NCBI GenBank assembly: GCA_964489425.1
Contig: CAZAYP010000010.1
Coordinates: 1 to 64,000, forward strand
Reading direction: 5' to 3'
From: CAZAYP01 sp964489425 [NCBI: uncultured Verrucomicrobiota bacterium]
Lineage (GTDB): Bacteria; Verrucomicrobiota; Kiritimatiellia; RZYC01
Length of the DNA: 64,000 nucleotides
Below, in pieces: positions 25,492-34,553 of the stretch (position 1 is its first letter; each line of letters opens with the position of its first letter). The notes under the pieces were generated by a model, which had not been told where the DNA came from, did not search any database, and worked only from the letters and a program-made list of their open reading frames with translations. The position numbers were made by a program, and so were the translations under genes.

Positions 25492-25939
25492 GATGCCCTC
25501 CCTTGGATGACAGCCGATATGGCCGGGATGTGCGCCGCCGGCTTGCGCGCCAGCACGCGATACGCGGAAGCAATACTGTCCACCTGCGCGGTGGAGGCGC
25601 GTGCTTTCCATCGCAGCCACGGAAAAATGGCCCAACGCAACAGGTGATAGCCCGGCGTGGAGCGGGACATGAGCCAGCGCTCAATGATCCACGCCAAGGT
25701 AACATATACGTTGTGCACGCACTCCACCCGTTCGACCGTCAGCCCGCGGTCCGCGACCAGCTTGCGGATGCCGTCGCGGGTGTAGCGCCTCGCCCTCGAT
25801 GAGGGCGGAAATATCGCGCTCGCCAGCCCCCGCGTTCAGCACCCGCCCCTTCAGGTATTGGCGATACGCGCCGATCTCGTCCGGGAGCGTCGGCCACACC
25901 ACCGGGCTTCTTTACCAGCCACCGCAAGCACCGTTTCAC
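25488..25939 (-). pseudogene. Broken class I SAM-dependent methyltransferase
   Basis: Two pieces of one methyltransferase are found in adjacent minus-strand frames. The N-terminal piece (to about 25802) has LPDEIGAYRQYLKGRVLNAG with the SAM-binding GRVLNAGAGERDIS motif; the C-terminal piece (25488 to about 25790) reads RYTRDGIRKLVADRGL and then VECVHNVYVTLAWIIERWL. The central domain, including the usual D/E, NAVLEH and post-I regions (about 70-80 residues), is missing and the join changes frame. Further upstream, LRWLVKKPGG belongs to a third frame, suggesting a second lesion near 25908. The final TGA overlaps the ATG of the serine hydrolase, so both once formed an operon. Confidence 0.65.
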
Positions 25940-26207
25940 GGCATTCCATCTCCTGCTTTACTACGCCCAGGGGCGCCATGCTCGGCCGCCCGCGCTTAGC
26001 CACGCCAAGGAAAATAGCAAACCGCGGGGCCGCAGGAAACCAAAACCTTCCCGCCCCGGGTCCCTGCCCTCGCGGCCGCGGTTTAACTTGCGCCGGGGCC
26101 GGGGCCGCGCCGCCATTTTCCCCCGCGGGCACGTTGACAGCCGCAGGCAACCTAAGGTAGCATCCGCCCATGCCAATATGCAGTCATGGCCCCAAGGAGC
26201 GACCGGT

Positions 26208-27914
26208 TTGACAGCCAATGATGAATATATTCTGGAAATCCTTCAAAGCGTAGGATTGATTTCCCCGGACCAGGCCACCCAGGCGCGGGCGCTGGCCGAC
26301 GAACGGCAACTGGGCATCGTGGACGTGCTGGACCAGGCCGGCCTCGTGACCAAGGCGGACAGCCTGAAGACCCTGGCCGGCCAGTTCGGCATGGAGATGA
26401 TCAGCCTCAGCAACATGGACATCACCCAGTCGGTCATCGACCTGGTGCCGGCCGAGGTGGCCCGCCGCTACAAAATCATCCCGGTGTACAAGAACGAGAA
26501 CACGTTGACCGTGGCCATGGGGGACCCCCTGGACATCGACGCGCTCGACGGCCTGCGTTACGTGCTGAAGTTCGACGTGTCCGGCGTGGTGGCGCTGCCC
26601 GCGGAAATCGAGAAGGCGCTGGACCACTATTACACCCTGCGCACGGAAACCGTGGACTCGATGCTCGAGGAGATCACCGAGGGCACGGTCGCGGTGGCCA
26701 CCCAGGCCAACGAGCTGGTGGATGACACGGACGTCACCGAGGCCGACGCGCCGATCATCAAGCTGGTCAGCCTGATCATCATCGAGGCCCTGCGCAGCCG
26801 CGCGTCGGACATCCACCTGGAACCGCTGCCGAAAAAGTTCCGGGTGCGCTACCGGGTGGACGGCGTGCTGCACGAGGTGGAGAGCCCGCCGCGCAAGCTG
26901 CAGCCGGCGGTGATCAGCCGCGTGAAGATCATGGCCAACATGAAGATCGCCGAGAAGCGCGTGCCGCAGGACGGCCGGATCCAGATCAACATCATGGGCC
27001 GCGACGTGGACCTGCGCGTGTCGTCGATCCCCACCAACCATGGCGAAAGCATCGTCATGCGTATTTTGGAAAAAGAAAGCCTCAAGCTGGGGCTGCCGCA
27101 GCTGGGGTTCATGACCGACGACCAGCAGACGTTCGACCGCCTGATCCGCCTGCCCGACGGCATCCTGCTGGTGACCGGCCCGACTGGCTCCGGCAAGACC
27201 ACCACCCTTTACTGCTGCCTCAACACGATCAACAAGCCGGACCGCAAGATCATCACCGTGGAGGACCCGGTCGAGTACCAGATGAGCGGCATCAACCAGG
27301 TGCAGGTGCACGCGGACATCGGCATGACCTTCGCGGCCGCCCTGCGCTCGATCCTGCGCCAGGCGCCGAACATCATCATGATTGGTGAAATTCGCGACAT
27401 GGAAACCGCGGAGATCGCGGTCAACGCCTCGCTCACCGGCCATTTGGTCTTCAGCACCCTGCACACCAACGACGCGCCCAGCGCGGTCACGCGCCTGATC
27501 GACATCGGCATCAAGCCCTTCCTGGTCGCCTCGTCCACGCGCGCCATCATGGCCCAGCGCCTGGTGCGCAAGATCTGCGAGCGCTGCAAGGACGAGCACA
27601 CCCCCACGGATGTCGAGCTGCGCCTGCTGGGCCCGGCCGCGCAACACATGGCCGGCGCGCGCCTCTACCAGGGGCGCGGGTGCACGGACTGCAACCTCAC
27701 GGGCTACAAGGGCCGGCTGGGGATCTTCGAGATCTTCGTCATCGACGACGAGGTGCGGCACATGATTTACGAGCGCGTGAGCGCCACCGAGTTGCGCCGG
27801 CGCGCCCGCGAGCTGGGCATGCGCACCCTGCGCGAGGACGGCCTGCGCAAGGTGGCCGCCGGCATGACCACCCTGGACGAAGTGCTGCGCGTGACCATGG
27901 GGGATGCCTCGTGA
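26208..27914 (+). CDS. pilB: Type IV pilus/type II secretion assembly ATPase (PilB/GspE)
   Basis: A 568-residue hexameric secretion ATPase. N-terminal MshEN-like regulatory domain (about 1-150), then the ATPase with Walker [11 protein letters not shown], the Asp-box around VEDPVEYQM, Walker [11 protein letters not shown] and His-box [14 protein letters not shown] zinc-binding tetracysteine is present (CERC and CTDC), typical of PilB/GspE and absent from PilT. TTG 26208 is chosen as start because AAGGAG lies 8 bases upstream; a longer ATG frame from 26088 runs through low-complexity DNA without a ribosome site. First gene of a motor operon (ATPase, PilT, second ATPase, PilC, pseudopilin). Confidence 0.92.
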   Translation: MTANDEYILEILQSVGLISPDQATQARALADERQLGIVDVLDQAGLVTKADSLKTLAGQFGMEMISLSNMDITQSVIDLVPAEVARRYKIIPVYKNENTLTVAMGDPLDIDALDGLRYVLKFDVSGVVALPAEIEKALDHYYTLRTETVDSMLEEITEGTVAVATQANELVDDTDVTEADAPIIKLVSLIIIEALRSRASDIHLEPLPKKFRVRYRVDGVLHEVESPPRKLQPAVISRVKIMANMKIAEKRVPQDGRIQINIMGRDVDLRVSSIPTNHGESIVMRILEKESLKLGLPQLGFMTDDQQTFDRLIRLPDGILLVTGPTGSGKTTTLYCCLNTINKPDRKIITVEDPVEYQMSGINQVQVHADIGMTFAAALRSILRQAPNIIMIGEIRDMETAEIAVNASLTGHLVFSTLHTNDAPSAVTRLIDIGIKPFLVASSTRAIMAQRLVRKICERCKDEHTPTDVELRLLGPAAQHMAGARLYQGRGCTDCNLTGYKGRLGIFEIFVIDDEVRHMIYERVSATELRRRARELGMRTLREDGLRKVAAGMTTLDEVLRVTMGDAS

Positions 27915-27933
27915 CCGCGCCGGAGGAACAGGC

Positions 27934-29040
27934 ATGAGCGACGGCCGGTCATCGAGCATCGAAATCAACGAGCTGCTGCAGTTGGTGGTCGACGAGGGCG
28001 CCTCGGACCTGCACGTCACCGTGGGGGTGCCCCCGATCCTGCGCGTGCACGGCCGGCTGCACCCGCTCGACGCCGAACCGCTGAAACCCGCGGACACGGA
28101 ATACTTCATGCGCCAGATCACGCCCGAGGAGCACCAGCAGAAGCTGGCTTCGGGCGGCGGCAGCGACTTCGGGTACGCCTTCGGCGACCAGGCCCGGTTC
28201 CGCGTCGGCTTGTACCGCCAGAAGGGCCAGATCGGCATGGCGCTGCGCCTGATCCCCTCCACCATTCTCTCGCTGCAGGACATCGGCCTGCCGGACAAGG
28301 TGGAGGAGCTCCTTTACCAGCCGCGCGGCCTGGTCTTGGTGACCGGGCCGACCGGCTCCGGCAAGAGCACGACCCTGGCCAGCATGCTCAACGTGATCAA
28401 CGAGCAGCGCGACTGCCACATCATCACCATCGAAGACCCCATCGAGTATTTCCACTACCACAAGCGCAGCATCGTGACCCAGCGCGAGATTGGCGTCGAC
28501 GTGCCCAACTTCACCGAGGCGCTGCGCCGCGCGCTGCGCATGGACCCGGACGTGATCCTGGTGGGCGAGATGCGCGATTTGGAAACCATGGAGGCCGCCA
28601 TCACCGCGGCGGAAACCGGCCACCTGGTCTTTGCCACCCTGCACACCACCGGGTCGGCGCGCACCGTGGACCGCATCGTGGATGCGTTCCCCACCAACCA
28701 GCAGGCCCAGATCCAGACCCAGCTGGCCTCGAGCATCGTGGCGGTGATCTCGCAGCTGCTGCTCTCGCGCGCGGACCAGCCGGGCCGGGTGGCGGCCTTC
28801 GAGATCATGCTGGCCACCCCCTCGATCCGCGCCCTGATCCGCGAAAAGAAGACGTACCGGATCACCTCGGATATCCAGACCGGCGGCAAGTTCGGCATGA
28901 AGACGCTGGACGCCCACCTGATCGAGCTCTACCTCCGGCGGTTGATCAGCTACGAGGACCTGATCACCAAGGCCCAGGACGCCGAGGAGGTGCGCGCCAG
29001 TCTCGAAAGCCTCAAGAAGAAAGAAGCGGAAGAGCAATGA
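27934..29040 (+). CDS. pilT: Twitching motility/pilus retraction ATPase PilT
   Basis: A 368-residue PilT-type retraction ATPase. Visible motifs are Walker [13 protein letters not shown], Asp-box IEDPIEYFH, Walker [11 protein letters not shown], His-box [12 protein letters not shown] and the PilT-specific segment AGCAxxLAS replaced here by [16 protein letters not shown] with LLSR next. It lacks the tetracysteine of PilB. ATG 27934 has GGAGGA a few bases upstream. Its presence in the operon shows the system is a dynamic type IV pilus rather than only a type II secretion machine. The stop overlaps the start of the second PilB (ATGA). Confidence 0.93.
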   Translation: MSDGRSSSIEINELLQLVVDEGASDLHVTVGVPPILRVHGRLHPLDAEPLKPADTEYFMRQITPEEHQQKLASGGGSDFGYAFGDQARFRVGLYRQKGQIGMALRLIPSTILSLQDIGLPDKVEELLYQPRGLVLVTGPTGSGKSTTLASMLNVINEQRDCHIITIEDPIEYFHYHKRSIVTQREIGVDVPNFTEALRRALRMDPDVILVGEMRDLETMEAAITAAETGHLVFATLHTTGSARTVDRIVDAFPTNQQAQIQTQLASSIVAVISQLLLSRADQPGRVAAFEIMLATPSIRALIREKKTYRITSDIQTGGKFGMKTLDAHLIELYLRRLISYEDLITKAQDAEEVRASLESLKKKEAEEQ

Positions 29041-30749
29041 GAGCCGACGAATATCACGATCCCTACCTCCAGTACGTGCTGGGCGCGGGCCGGCTCAACA
29101 CGGAGCAAGCCGAGGAAATCATCGACGAGCACGAGCGCACCGGCCGCCCCATCCGCCAGGTGCTCCTGGACATGAGCGTCGCCACCGGCGACGAGCTGCT
29201 CGACGTGGTGGCGGCGCAGATGGGCGGCCAGATCGTGGACCTGGCCGAGCAGGAGATCGCGCCCGAGATGATCAAGCTGGTCCCCGGCAGCGTCGCGCGG
29301 CTCTACAACGTGCTGCCGATCGCCGATGACGGCCAGACCATCACCCTGGCCACCTACGACGTGCTCAGCCCGCAGACCGTGGACGAGCTGGGCTTCGTGC
29401 TCTCCCGCATGGTCAGCTTTGCCGCCGCCCGCGAGGACGACATCAAATCCCGCCTGCAATACCATTACGGCAGCGAGAACGACTCGGTCGGCGACATGCT
29501 CACCGCCCTGGGCGCCGAGCTGGAGGACGCCGGCGAGATCATGGACCTGGGCGAGAAGCAGGAGTCGCTCGAGGATATCGAGCACGCGGCCAACCTGGCG
29601 CCGGTGGTCAAGTTCGTGAACCTGGTGCTGTACCAGGCCGTCAAGGACCGCGCGTCGGACATCCACTTCGAGCCGTTCGAGAACGAGTTCAAGATCCGCT
29701 ACCGGGTGGACGGCGCGCTCTACGAGATGGCCCCGCCGCCCAAGCACCTGGCCCTGCCGGTGACCTCGCGCATCAAGGTTATCGCCGGCCTGAACATCGC
29801 CGAGCGCCGCATCCCCCAGGACGGCCGCATCCAGCTCAACATCGGCGACAAGCTGATCGATTTCCGCGTGTCGACCCTGCCCACCCAGTTCGGCGAGAGC
29901 GTGGTGCTCCGCATCCTGGACCGCAGCAACGTGCAACTGGACCTGGACAACCTCGGGATGGCCGAGGATCTCTCGCGCGACTTCCACGACGATATCCAGA
30001 AACCCAACGGCATCGTGATCGTCACCGGGCCGACCGGTTCCGGCAAGACCACGACCCTGTACGCGGCGCTCAACACGCTCAATACCGTGGACAGCAAGCT
30101 CCTGACCGCCGAGGACCCGGTCGAGTACGACATCGACGGGATCGTCCAGGTGCCGGTCAACGAGGCGATCGGGGTCACCTTCGTGCGCGTGCTGCGCGCC
30201 TTCCTGCGCCAGGACCCGGACATCATCATGGTGGGGGAAATCCGCGACCTGGAAACCGCCCAGATCGCCATCCAGGCCGCGCTCACCGGCCACCTGGTGT
30301 TCAGCACCCTGCACACCAACGACGCCGCCGGCGCGGTCACGCGGCTGATCGACATGAACGTCGAGCCGTTCCTGATCGCCTCGACCCTCGAGGCGATCCT
30401 CGGCCAGCGCCTGATCCGCACCGTCTGCACCCATTGCCGGACCGCGTACCCGCCCGAGCCGGACGTGGTCCGCTCGCTGGGCCTCACCCCCGAGGTGCTG
30501 GGCGACCGCCCGTTCTACTATGGCGCCGGTTGCTCGCACTGCAGCCAGAACGGCTACCTCGGCCGCAAGGGCATTTACGAGTACCTGCGCATCAAGGATC
30601 CCATCCGCGACCTGATCCACGAGCGCAAGCCGACGCTGGTCATCCGCGACAAGGCCATCGAACTGGGCATGCGCACGATGCGCGAGGACGGCATCCGCTG
30701 CATCCTGGACGGGATCACGACCGTGGAGGAAGTCCTCAAGTACACCTGA
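29037..30749 (+). CDS. Second PilB/GspE-type assembly ATPase
   Basis: A 570-residue paralogue of the ATPase at 26208. It has an MshEN-like N-terminus (about 1-150), Walker [13 protein letters not shown], Asp-box AEDPVEYDI, Walker [11 protein letters not shown], His-box [13 protein letters not shown] and the zinc site CTHC/CSHC. The two paralogues differ mostly in the N-terminal domain and the linker (about 160-200), which is acidic here. It may power a different filament, a pseudopilus or a heteromeric motor; which one drives extension cannot be told from sequence. Translationally coupled to pilT upstream and followed by pilC 30 bases later. Confidence 0.92.
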   Translation: MRADEYHDPYLQYVLGAGRLNTEQAEEIIDEHERTGRPIRQVLLDMSVATGDELLDVVAAQMGGQIVDLAEQEIAPEMIKLVPGSVARLYNVLPIADDGQTITLATYDVLSPQTVDELGFVLSRMVSFAAAREDDIKSRLQYHYGSENDSVGDMLTALGAELEDAGEIMDLGEKQESLEDIEHAANLAPVVKFVNLVLYQAVKDRASDIHFEPFENEFKIRYRVDGALYEMAPPPKHLALPVTSRIKVIAGLNIAERRIPQDGRIQLNIGDKLIDFRVSTLPTQFGESVVLRILDRSNVQLDLDNLGMAEDLSRDFHDDIQKPNGIVIVTGPTGSGKTTTLYAALNTLNTVDSKLLTAEDPVEYDIDGIVQVPVNEAIGVTFVRVLRAFLRQDPDIIMVGEIRDLETAQIAIQAALTGHLVFSTLHTNDAAGAVTRLIDMNVEPFLIASTLEAILGQRLIRTVCTHCRTAYPPEPDVVRSLGLTPEVLGDRPFYYGAGCSHCSQNGYLGRKGIYEYLRIKDPIRDLIHERKPTLVIRDKAIELGMRTMREDGIRCILDGITTVEEVLKYT

Positions 30750-30781
30750 GCGGCCGCCGGCCCACCAAGGGAGACACCACC

Positions 30782-32044
30782 ATGCCCAAGTTCAAATTCA
30801 CCGCCATGGATGCCAAGGGGAAGGAAACCCAGGGGTCCCTCCAGGCCAATGACCAGGCCACCGCCCTGGCCGCCGTGCGCAAGAAAGGCCTGTTCCCCAC
30901 CAAGGTCGAGGAGGAGGCCGAGGGCACCAAGAAAACCGGCGGCCGGAGCGGCAAGAAAAAAGGCGGCATGGAAATCAATCTCCGCATGCCGCGCTTCCTG
31001 GTGTGGGTCAACAGCAAGAAGCTGATGGAGTTCACCCGGCAGTTGTCGATCCTGATCAACGCCGGCCTGCCGCTGCTGCGCAGCCTGAACGTGATGGTGC
31101 GCCAGGAGCGCAACATCGCGCTCAAGCATGCCATCCAGGAGATCGCCGACTCGATCCAGGCCGGCGCCACCCTGGCCGAGTCGCTGGCCCAGCACCCGCG
31201 CATCTTTGACCGCCTCTACGTCAACATGGTCAAGGCCGGCGAGATGGGCGGCATCCTGGACCAGATTCTCGACCGCCTCGCGGAATTCATGGAAAAAGCC
31301 GAGCGCATCAAGGGCAAGGTGATTTCCGCCATGGTGTACCCGGTGGTGGTGCTGACGATGGCGCTGGGCATCCTGGCGTTCCTGATGATCGTCATCGTGC
31401 CCAAGTTCCAGGACATCTTCAAGGACCTGCTGGGCAACGCCGGGCTGCCGCCGCTCACCCAGTTCGTGATGGACTCGAGCACGCTGTTCACCACCCGGGC
31501 GCCCTACGCCATCGTCGTCATCGTCGGGGTCATCGTGCTCTGGAAGCTGGCGCGGCGCACGGCCCAGGGGCGGTACCTGCTCGACAAGTTCAAGCTGCGC
31601 CTGCCGATTTTCGGGTCGTTGTCCCGCAAAACCTCGATCGCCAACTTCGCCCGCACGCTCGGCACCCTGATGAACGCCGGCGTGCCGGTGCTGCAGGCGC
31701 TCATGATCGTGCGCGACACTTCACGCAACGAGGTGCTGGCACGAGCCGTGATGAGCATCCACGACAGCGTCAAGGAAGGTGAAAACATGGCCCCGCCGAT
31801 CGAGGATTGCGGCGTGTTTCCGCCCATGGTCATCAGCATGGTGGAAGTCGGCGAGGAAACCGGCGAACTGCCCAACATGCTGATCAAGGTGGCCAACACC
31901 TACGACGAGGAAATTGACAATGCCGTGGCCGGCATGACCTCCATCATCGAGCCGCTGCTGATCATTTTCCTGGCCTTGATCGTGGGCACGATCGTCATCG
32001 CCCTGTTCATGCCCCTGATCACGATCATCGGCCGCCTGAGTTGA
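30782..32044 (+). CDS. pilC: Pilus assembly inner-membrane platform protein PilC/GspF
   Basis: A 420-residue platform protein. Two repeated GspF domains are visible, each beginning with a helical segment such as EFTRQLSILINAGLPLLRSL (about residue 82) and NFARTLGTLMNAGVPVLQAL (about residue 287), and each followed by GEMGG/GEETGELP motifs. Three hydrophobic membrane segments lie near 180-200, 240-260 and 390-415. The N-terminal cytoplasmic part starts with the usual PKFKFTAMDAKGKE strand. It rotates with the motor ATPases to extrude pilins. AGGGAGA precedes ATG 30782. Confidence 0.94.
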   Translation: MPKFKFTAMDAKGKETQGSLQANDQATALAAVRKKGLFPTKVEEEAEGTKKTGGRSGKKKGGMEINLRMPRFLVWVNSKKLMEFTRQLSILINAGLPLLRSLNVMVRQERNIALKHAIQEIADSIQAGATLAESLAQHPRIFDRLYVNMVKAGEMGGILDQILDRLAEFMEKAERIKGKVISAMVYPVVVLTMALGILAFLMIVIVPKFQDIFKDLLGNAGLPPLTQFVMDSSTLFTTRAPYAIVVIVGVIVLWKLARRTAQGRYLLDKFKLRLPIFGSLSRKTSIANFARTLGTLMNAGVPVLQALMIVRDTSRNEVLARAVMSIHDSVKEGENMAPPIEDCGVFPPMVISMVEVGEETGELPNMLIKVANTYDEEIDNAVAGMTSIIEPLLIIFLALIVGTIVIALFMPLITIIGRLS

Positions 32045-32649
32045 CCCCGGCCCCCAGTCCCGCCGCCGCCGCCGGCCAACCGCCGCCCGCGCGGCGCGCC
32101 GGGTGGCTGCTGTCCTGGCCGGAATGGGCGGTGCTGGCCGGAGCCCTGGCCATGGCCGCGGCGATCGTCTTCCCAGCCCTGGAGGCGGATCGCCGGCGCC
32201 AGCAGCAACTGGCGGCCCGGGCCGATATCCGCGCCCTGCTGGAGGCCGGCAACCAGTTTTTCGAGGAGTACGGCGTCTGGCCCTCCGAACATAGCGGCCA
32301 ATACGGCGACTTCCGCTACGGGCGGGGTGACCCCAACCGCTACGTCATGAACCCGCTGCTGGCGCGGGATGGCGCCGGCAACCCGGGGCATGCGATCAAC
32401 CGCCGCCGGATCGTCTTCCTGGAGGCGCCCGCCTGGCGCCCGGGTTACTCCGGCATCACCACGGCCGGCGATTTCCTTGACCCCTGGGGGCAACCCTACC
32501 AGGTCGTCATGGACACGGACCTGGACAACCTGTGCGACATGCGCAACAGCATTTACGGGCTGATCCCCGACTGCGGCATGGCAGTCTGGTCCTGCGGACC
32601 GGACCGCGTCTCGGATACCGCCGACGACCTGCGCTCCTGGCCGCGGTAG
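32041..32649 (+). CDS. GspG-like pseudopilin with atypical N-terminus
   Basis: A 202-residue protein with one N-terminal hydrophobic helix (EWAVLAGALAMAAAIVFPAL) after a Pro/Ala-rich leader, then a soluble domain whose C-terminal half resembles GspG: FLDPWGQPYQVVMD and a terminal GPDRVSDTADDLRSW like the calcium-binding end of major pseudopilins. The prepilin peptidase site is not canonical: Gly-Phe and the +5 Glu are replaced by a Gly-Trp with Glu farther on. TTG 32041 overlaps the pilC stop (TTGA). A large insert of about 50 residues lies between the helix and the DPWG motif. It is probably a filament component of the operon's machine. Confidence 0.65.
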   Translation: MTPAPSPAAAAGQPPPARRAGWLLSWPEWAVLAGALAMAAAIVFPALEADRRRQQQLAARADIRALLEAGNQFFEEYGVWPSEHSGQYGDFRYGRGDPNRYVMNPLLARDGAGNPGHAINRRRIVFLEAPAWRPGYSGITTAGDFLDPWGQPYQVVMDTDLDNLCDMRNSIYGLIPDCGMAVWSCGPDRVSDTADDLRSWPR

Positions 32650-32834
32650 CGACAACGCTGAGCCAACGTCATCGCCGTCGGCTACCGGCCCGAATTGTAG
32701 CCACGGGCGTTGACCGCGGCCTGGATCTGCCACGCAACTCGCGCATTTCCAATGCGCCCCTGGAGGCATATCATCCAGGGAATGATTTCACGGCCGATGG
32801 TTGTACGTTATCGCATGATGGACCAAGGAACCCG

Positions 32835-33134
32835 ATGACATCACTATTCGCTACGGTTAGCCTGAGTTTTGACGACAAAGCAAAACTGGACCGCGCGGCC
32901 CTGGCAGAAGAGCTGCAGACTCTTGGCCTTGGCCAGCACCTCAAATCGACAGAAGGAGGTCCCGTAGAATTGCCGCAGAACGTGTATGCCGGCCAGATCA
33001 CGGGCCCGGACCGGCTGGCCATCCACCGCTCTTTACACCACGGATTGAACGCGATTCTTAAGAAACTTTCGCTCCACGGCCGATTCTTTATCGAGACCTC
33101 GGTCGACCAGGACTGGAGTTGCTGCTTTTTCTAA
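32835..33134 (+). CDS. Small hypothetical protein
   Basis: A 99-residue cytoplasmic-looking protein starting MTSLFATVSLSFDDKAKLDR and ending in SVDQDWSCCFF, with two adjacent Cys and two Phe at the C-terminus. AAGGAA sits 5 bases before the ATG. Base composition is less GC-rich than its neighbours. The alternating strand-helix-strand pattern suggests a small ferredoxin-like alpha/beta domain, but I recognise no family. A 7-bp perfect inverted repeat (32758-32764 and 32774-32780) lies upstream. Confidence 0.55.
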   Translation: MTSLFATVSLSFDDKAKLDRAALAEELQTLGLGQHLKSTEGGPVELPQNVYAGQITGPDRLAIHRSLHHGLNAILKKLSLHGRFFIETSVDQDWSCCFF

Positions 33135-33224
33135 AAGATAATGAAGCCGGCCATGCAACACCGCGCGCTTGTGCACCATGGCAGGTTGAGCTATCGTAAC
33201 CTGATAAAGGAGGAGGTATTATCC

Positions 33225-33632
33225 ATGAGCAAGTTTATTCCCGCCGCCCTGCTGGCCCTGTCCGTCCTGATCATCCCGGTGACCGCCCAAGTTCGTGACG
33301 ATCTGAATTTACCATTTGAGAACGATTCCGAGGTGCTCGGCACTTGGGAAAGCGTTGATTTTGTGACCCAGCCCGGCGACTTTGTGCCCGGGAAAAAGCA
33401 ATTCTCTGAAGAGCTTTACCTGAAAAAATTAACCTTTCTCAACGATGGCAAAACCACCGATGACTGGTGGACATGGACCAAGGGTGTCCTGATTCACAAG
33501 GACGACCAAACCGCCAGCCGCTATGAAATCCGCACCATCCAAGGCACGCAATACCTGTTCGTGGAATGGAAGGCTGGCGAATACATGGCCCAAGGGACGC
33601 CCCCAGAATACTACGTGCTGAAGAAGAAGTAG
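33225..33632 (+). CDS. Exported protein with a BlaR1-C-terminal-like domain
   Basis: A 135-residue protein with a signal peptide (KFIPAALLALSVLIIPVTAQ) and a compact domain: NDSEVLGTWESVDFV, LKKLTFLNDGKT, WTWTKGVLIH, ASRYEIRTIQGTQYLFVEWK and a terminal YYVLKKK. This lipocalin-like beta domain resembles the one often attached to M56/BlaR1-type peptidases in Verrucomicrobia and Firmicutes; here it stands alone. The strong site AAAGGAGGAGG precedes ATG 33225 at about 7 bases, which decides against the longer frame from 33141. Function unknown; family recall is from memory. Palindrome array 2 follows about 25 bases after the stop. Confidence 0.7.
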   Translation: MSKFIPAALLALSVLIIPVTAQVRDDLNLPFENDSEVLGTWESVDFVTQPGDFVPGKKQFSEELYLKKLTFLNDGKTTDDWWTWTKGVLIHKDDQTASRYEIRTIQGTQYLFVEWKAGEYMAQGTPPEYYVLKKK

Positions 33633-33656
33633 GCCGCCACGGCCACCGGGATGGGC

Positions 33657-33738
33657 TTTTCCAATGATTGGAAAACAAGGCCCGATTTTTTCCAATGTTT
33701 GGAAAACCGCCGCCCATATTTTCCAATGTTTGGAAAAA
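33657..33738. repeat. Palindrome array 2: three units at exact 31-bp period
   Basis: Copies of TTCCAATGTTTGGAA start at 33659 (centre TGA variant), 33690 and 33721, exactly 31 bp apart. The first 16-bp spacer matches the first spacer of array 3 in 15 of 16 positions and the second in 14 of 16; the downstream flank GTGTCCGGCGGC is also shared. Arrays 2 and 3 are thus direct repeats of about 95 bp, 897 bp apart, flanking the Phd/YoeB module. Confidence 0.9.
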
Positions 33739-33781
33739 GTGTCCGGCGGCCGGACTTGAGACGCGAACGCCCAATACCGCC

Positions 33782-33821
33782 TTGACGCCCAACCCACCTT
33801 GGCGTACGTTATCCCGTACGC
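33782..33821 (+). promoter_or_regulatory. Promoter and palindromic operator of the phd/yoeB module
   Basis: TTGACG (33782-33787) is followed after about 17 bases by a weak -10 (TACGTT, 33805-33810). A perfect inverted repeat GCGTACG-TTATCC-CGTACGC (33802-33821) overlaps that -10. The GTAC cores resemble the TGTACA cores of YefM operators, so autorepression by the antitoxin/toxin complex is likely. Confidence 0.6.
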
Positions 33822-33836
33822 AATGGAGGATGCACG

Positions 33837-34079
33837 ATGACCAGCATAACCGCCACTAAAGCACGCAAACACTTGTACGGCCTGTTGGACGATGTGGCCG
33901 CCTCCCACGAACCGGTGCAGATTGCCGGCAAACGCCATTCCGCCGTCCTGGTCGCCGAGGAGGACTGGCGCGCCATCCAGGAGACGTTGCATCTCACCAG
34001 CGTGCCCGGCATGCGGGATGCCATTCTCAAGGGGCTGAAAACGCCGGTCAACAAGTGCGCCAGGGAACTGGATTGGTGA
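33837..34079 (+). CDS. Phd/YefM-family antitoxin
   Basis: An 80-residue antitoxin of the Phd/YefM family: N-terminal DNA-binding part SITATKARKHLYGLLDDVAA, the typical EPVQIAGKRHSAVLVAEEDW strand-turn, and a flexible C-terminal toxin-binding tail. It should neutralise the following YoeB-like toxin and repress the operon by binding the palindrome at 33802-33821. GGAGG precedes the ATG by about 6 bases. Its stop overlaps the toxin's GTG start (GTGA). Confidence 0.9.
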   Translation: MTSITATKARKHLYGLLDDVAASHEPVQIAGKRHSAVLVAEEDWRAIQETLHLTSVPGMRDAILKGLKTPVNKCARELDW

Positions 34080-34339
34080 CTTGGACGCTGGTCTACACGA
34101 AGCAGGCCCAGCGGGACGCGAAGAAGCTCGCCCGCTCCGGGCTGAAGCCCCAAGCGCAAAGGCTCCTTGATCTCCTGGCCCAAAACCCCTACCAGACGCC
34201 GCCCCCCTTCGAGAAACTGGTCGGCGATCTGGCTGGCGCCTGTTCCCGCAGGATCAACATCCAGCACCGGTTGGTCTACCAGGTGCTGGACGACATCCAC
34301 ACGGTGAAGGTCCTCCGGATGTGGACGCACTACGAGTGA
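34076..34339 (+). CDS. YoeB/Txe-family mRNA-interferase toxin
   Basis: An 87-residue toxin with the Txe/YoeB pattern: WTLVYTKQAQRDAKKL, NPYQTPPPFEKLVGDLAG, then SRRINIQHRLVYQV with the catalytic Glu position occupied upstream and Arg/His residues kept, and the terminal MWTHYE (HY near the end is catalytic in YoeB). By family it binds the ribosome and cleaves mRNA at the A site. GTG 34076 is preferred to the in-frame GTG at 34055 because it gives the usual length and the standard coupling to the antitoxin stop. Its TGA lies at the left end of a fold-back element. Confidence 0.88.
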   Translation: MTWTLVYTKQAQRDAKKLARSGLKPQAQRLLDLLAQNPYQTPPPFEKLVGDLAGACSRRINIQHRLVYQVLDDIHTVKVLRMWTHYE

Positions 34340-34541
34340 TACCATTTTCGCATGAGAACAAGCATACAAGCTCCCCTCCTTTGCAAGGAGGGGTGGCCGC
34401 AGGCCGGGGTGGTTGTGGATGGTCCGCGCCCCAATATCACGGTGGGTGGAACCCGGAACAACCGCCCCACCCTTCGGGTCCCCCCCGCCTTGAAAAGGCG
34501 GGGAGCCCAGATACGTACCGATCCTCATGCGGAAATGGTAT
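34339..34541. mobile_element. Fold-back/MITE-like element of about 200 bp
   Basis: Imperfect 18-bp terminal inverted repeats (ATACCATTTTCGCATGAG at 34339-34356; CTCATGCGGAAATGGTAT at 34524-34541, one mismatch). Each arm contains its own perfect hairpin: CCCCTCCTT/AAGGAGGGG (34373-34393) and CCCCGCCTT/AAGGCGGGG (34483-34503). The two arms are also complementary over much of their length. There is no transposase gene. The left end touches the toxin stop codon and the right end lies 12 bases from palindrome array 3. Similar double-hairpin repeats are dispersed in many bacterial genomes; whether this one moved as a unit is inference. Confidence 0.65.
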
Positions 34542-34553
34542 GAGGCGATGGGG

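Noticed and set aside
26088-26207. ATG start 40 codons upstream for the first PilB
   Set aside because: The extra residues are low-complexity and lack a ribosome site; TTG 26208 has AAGGAG at ideal spacing.
26184-28298. 704-residue minus-strand frame over pilB/pilT
   Set aside because: His/Gly/Arg-rich mirror of a real coding region; no domain and no ribosome site.
33141-33224. Longer N-terminus for the exported protein at 33225
   Set aside because: A strong ribosome site and signal peptide define the start at 33225.
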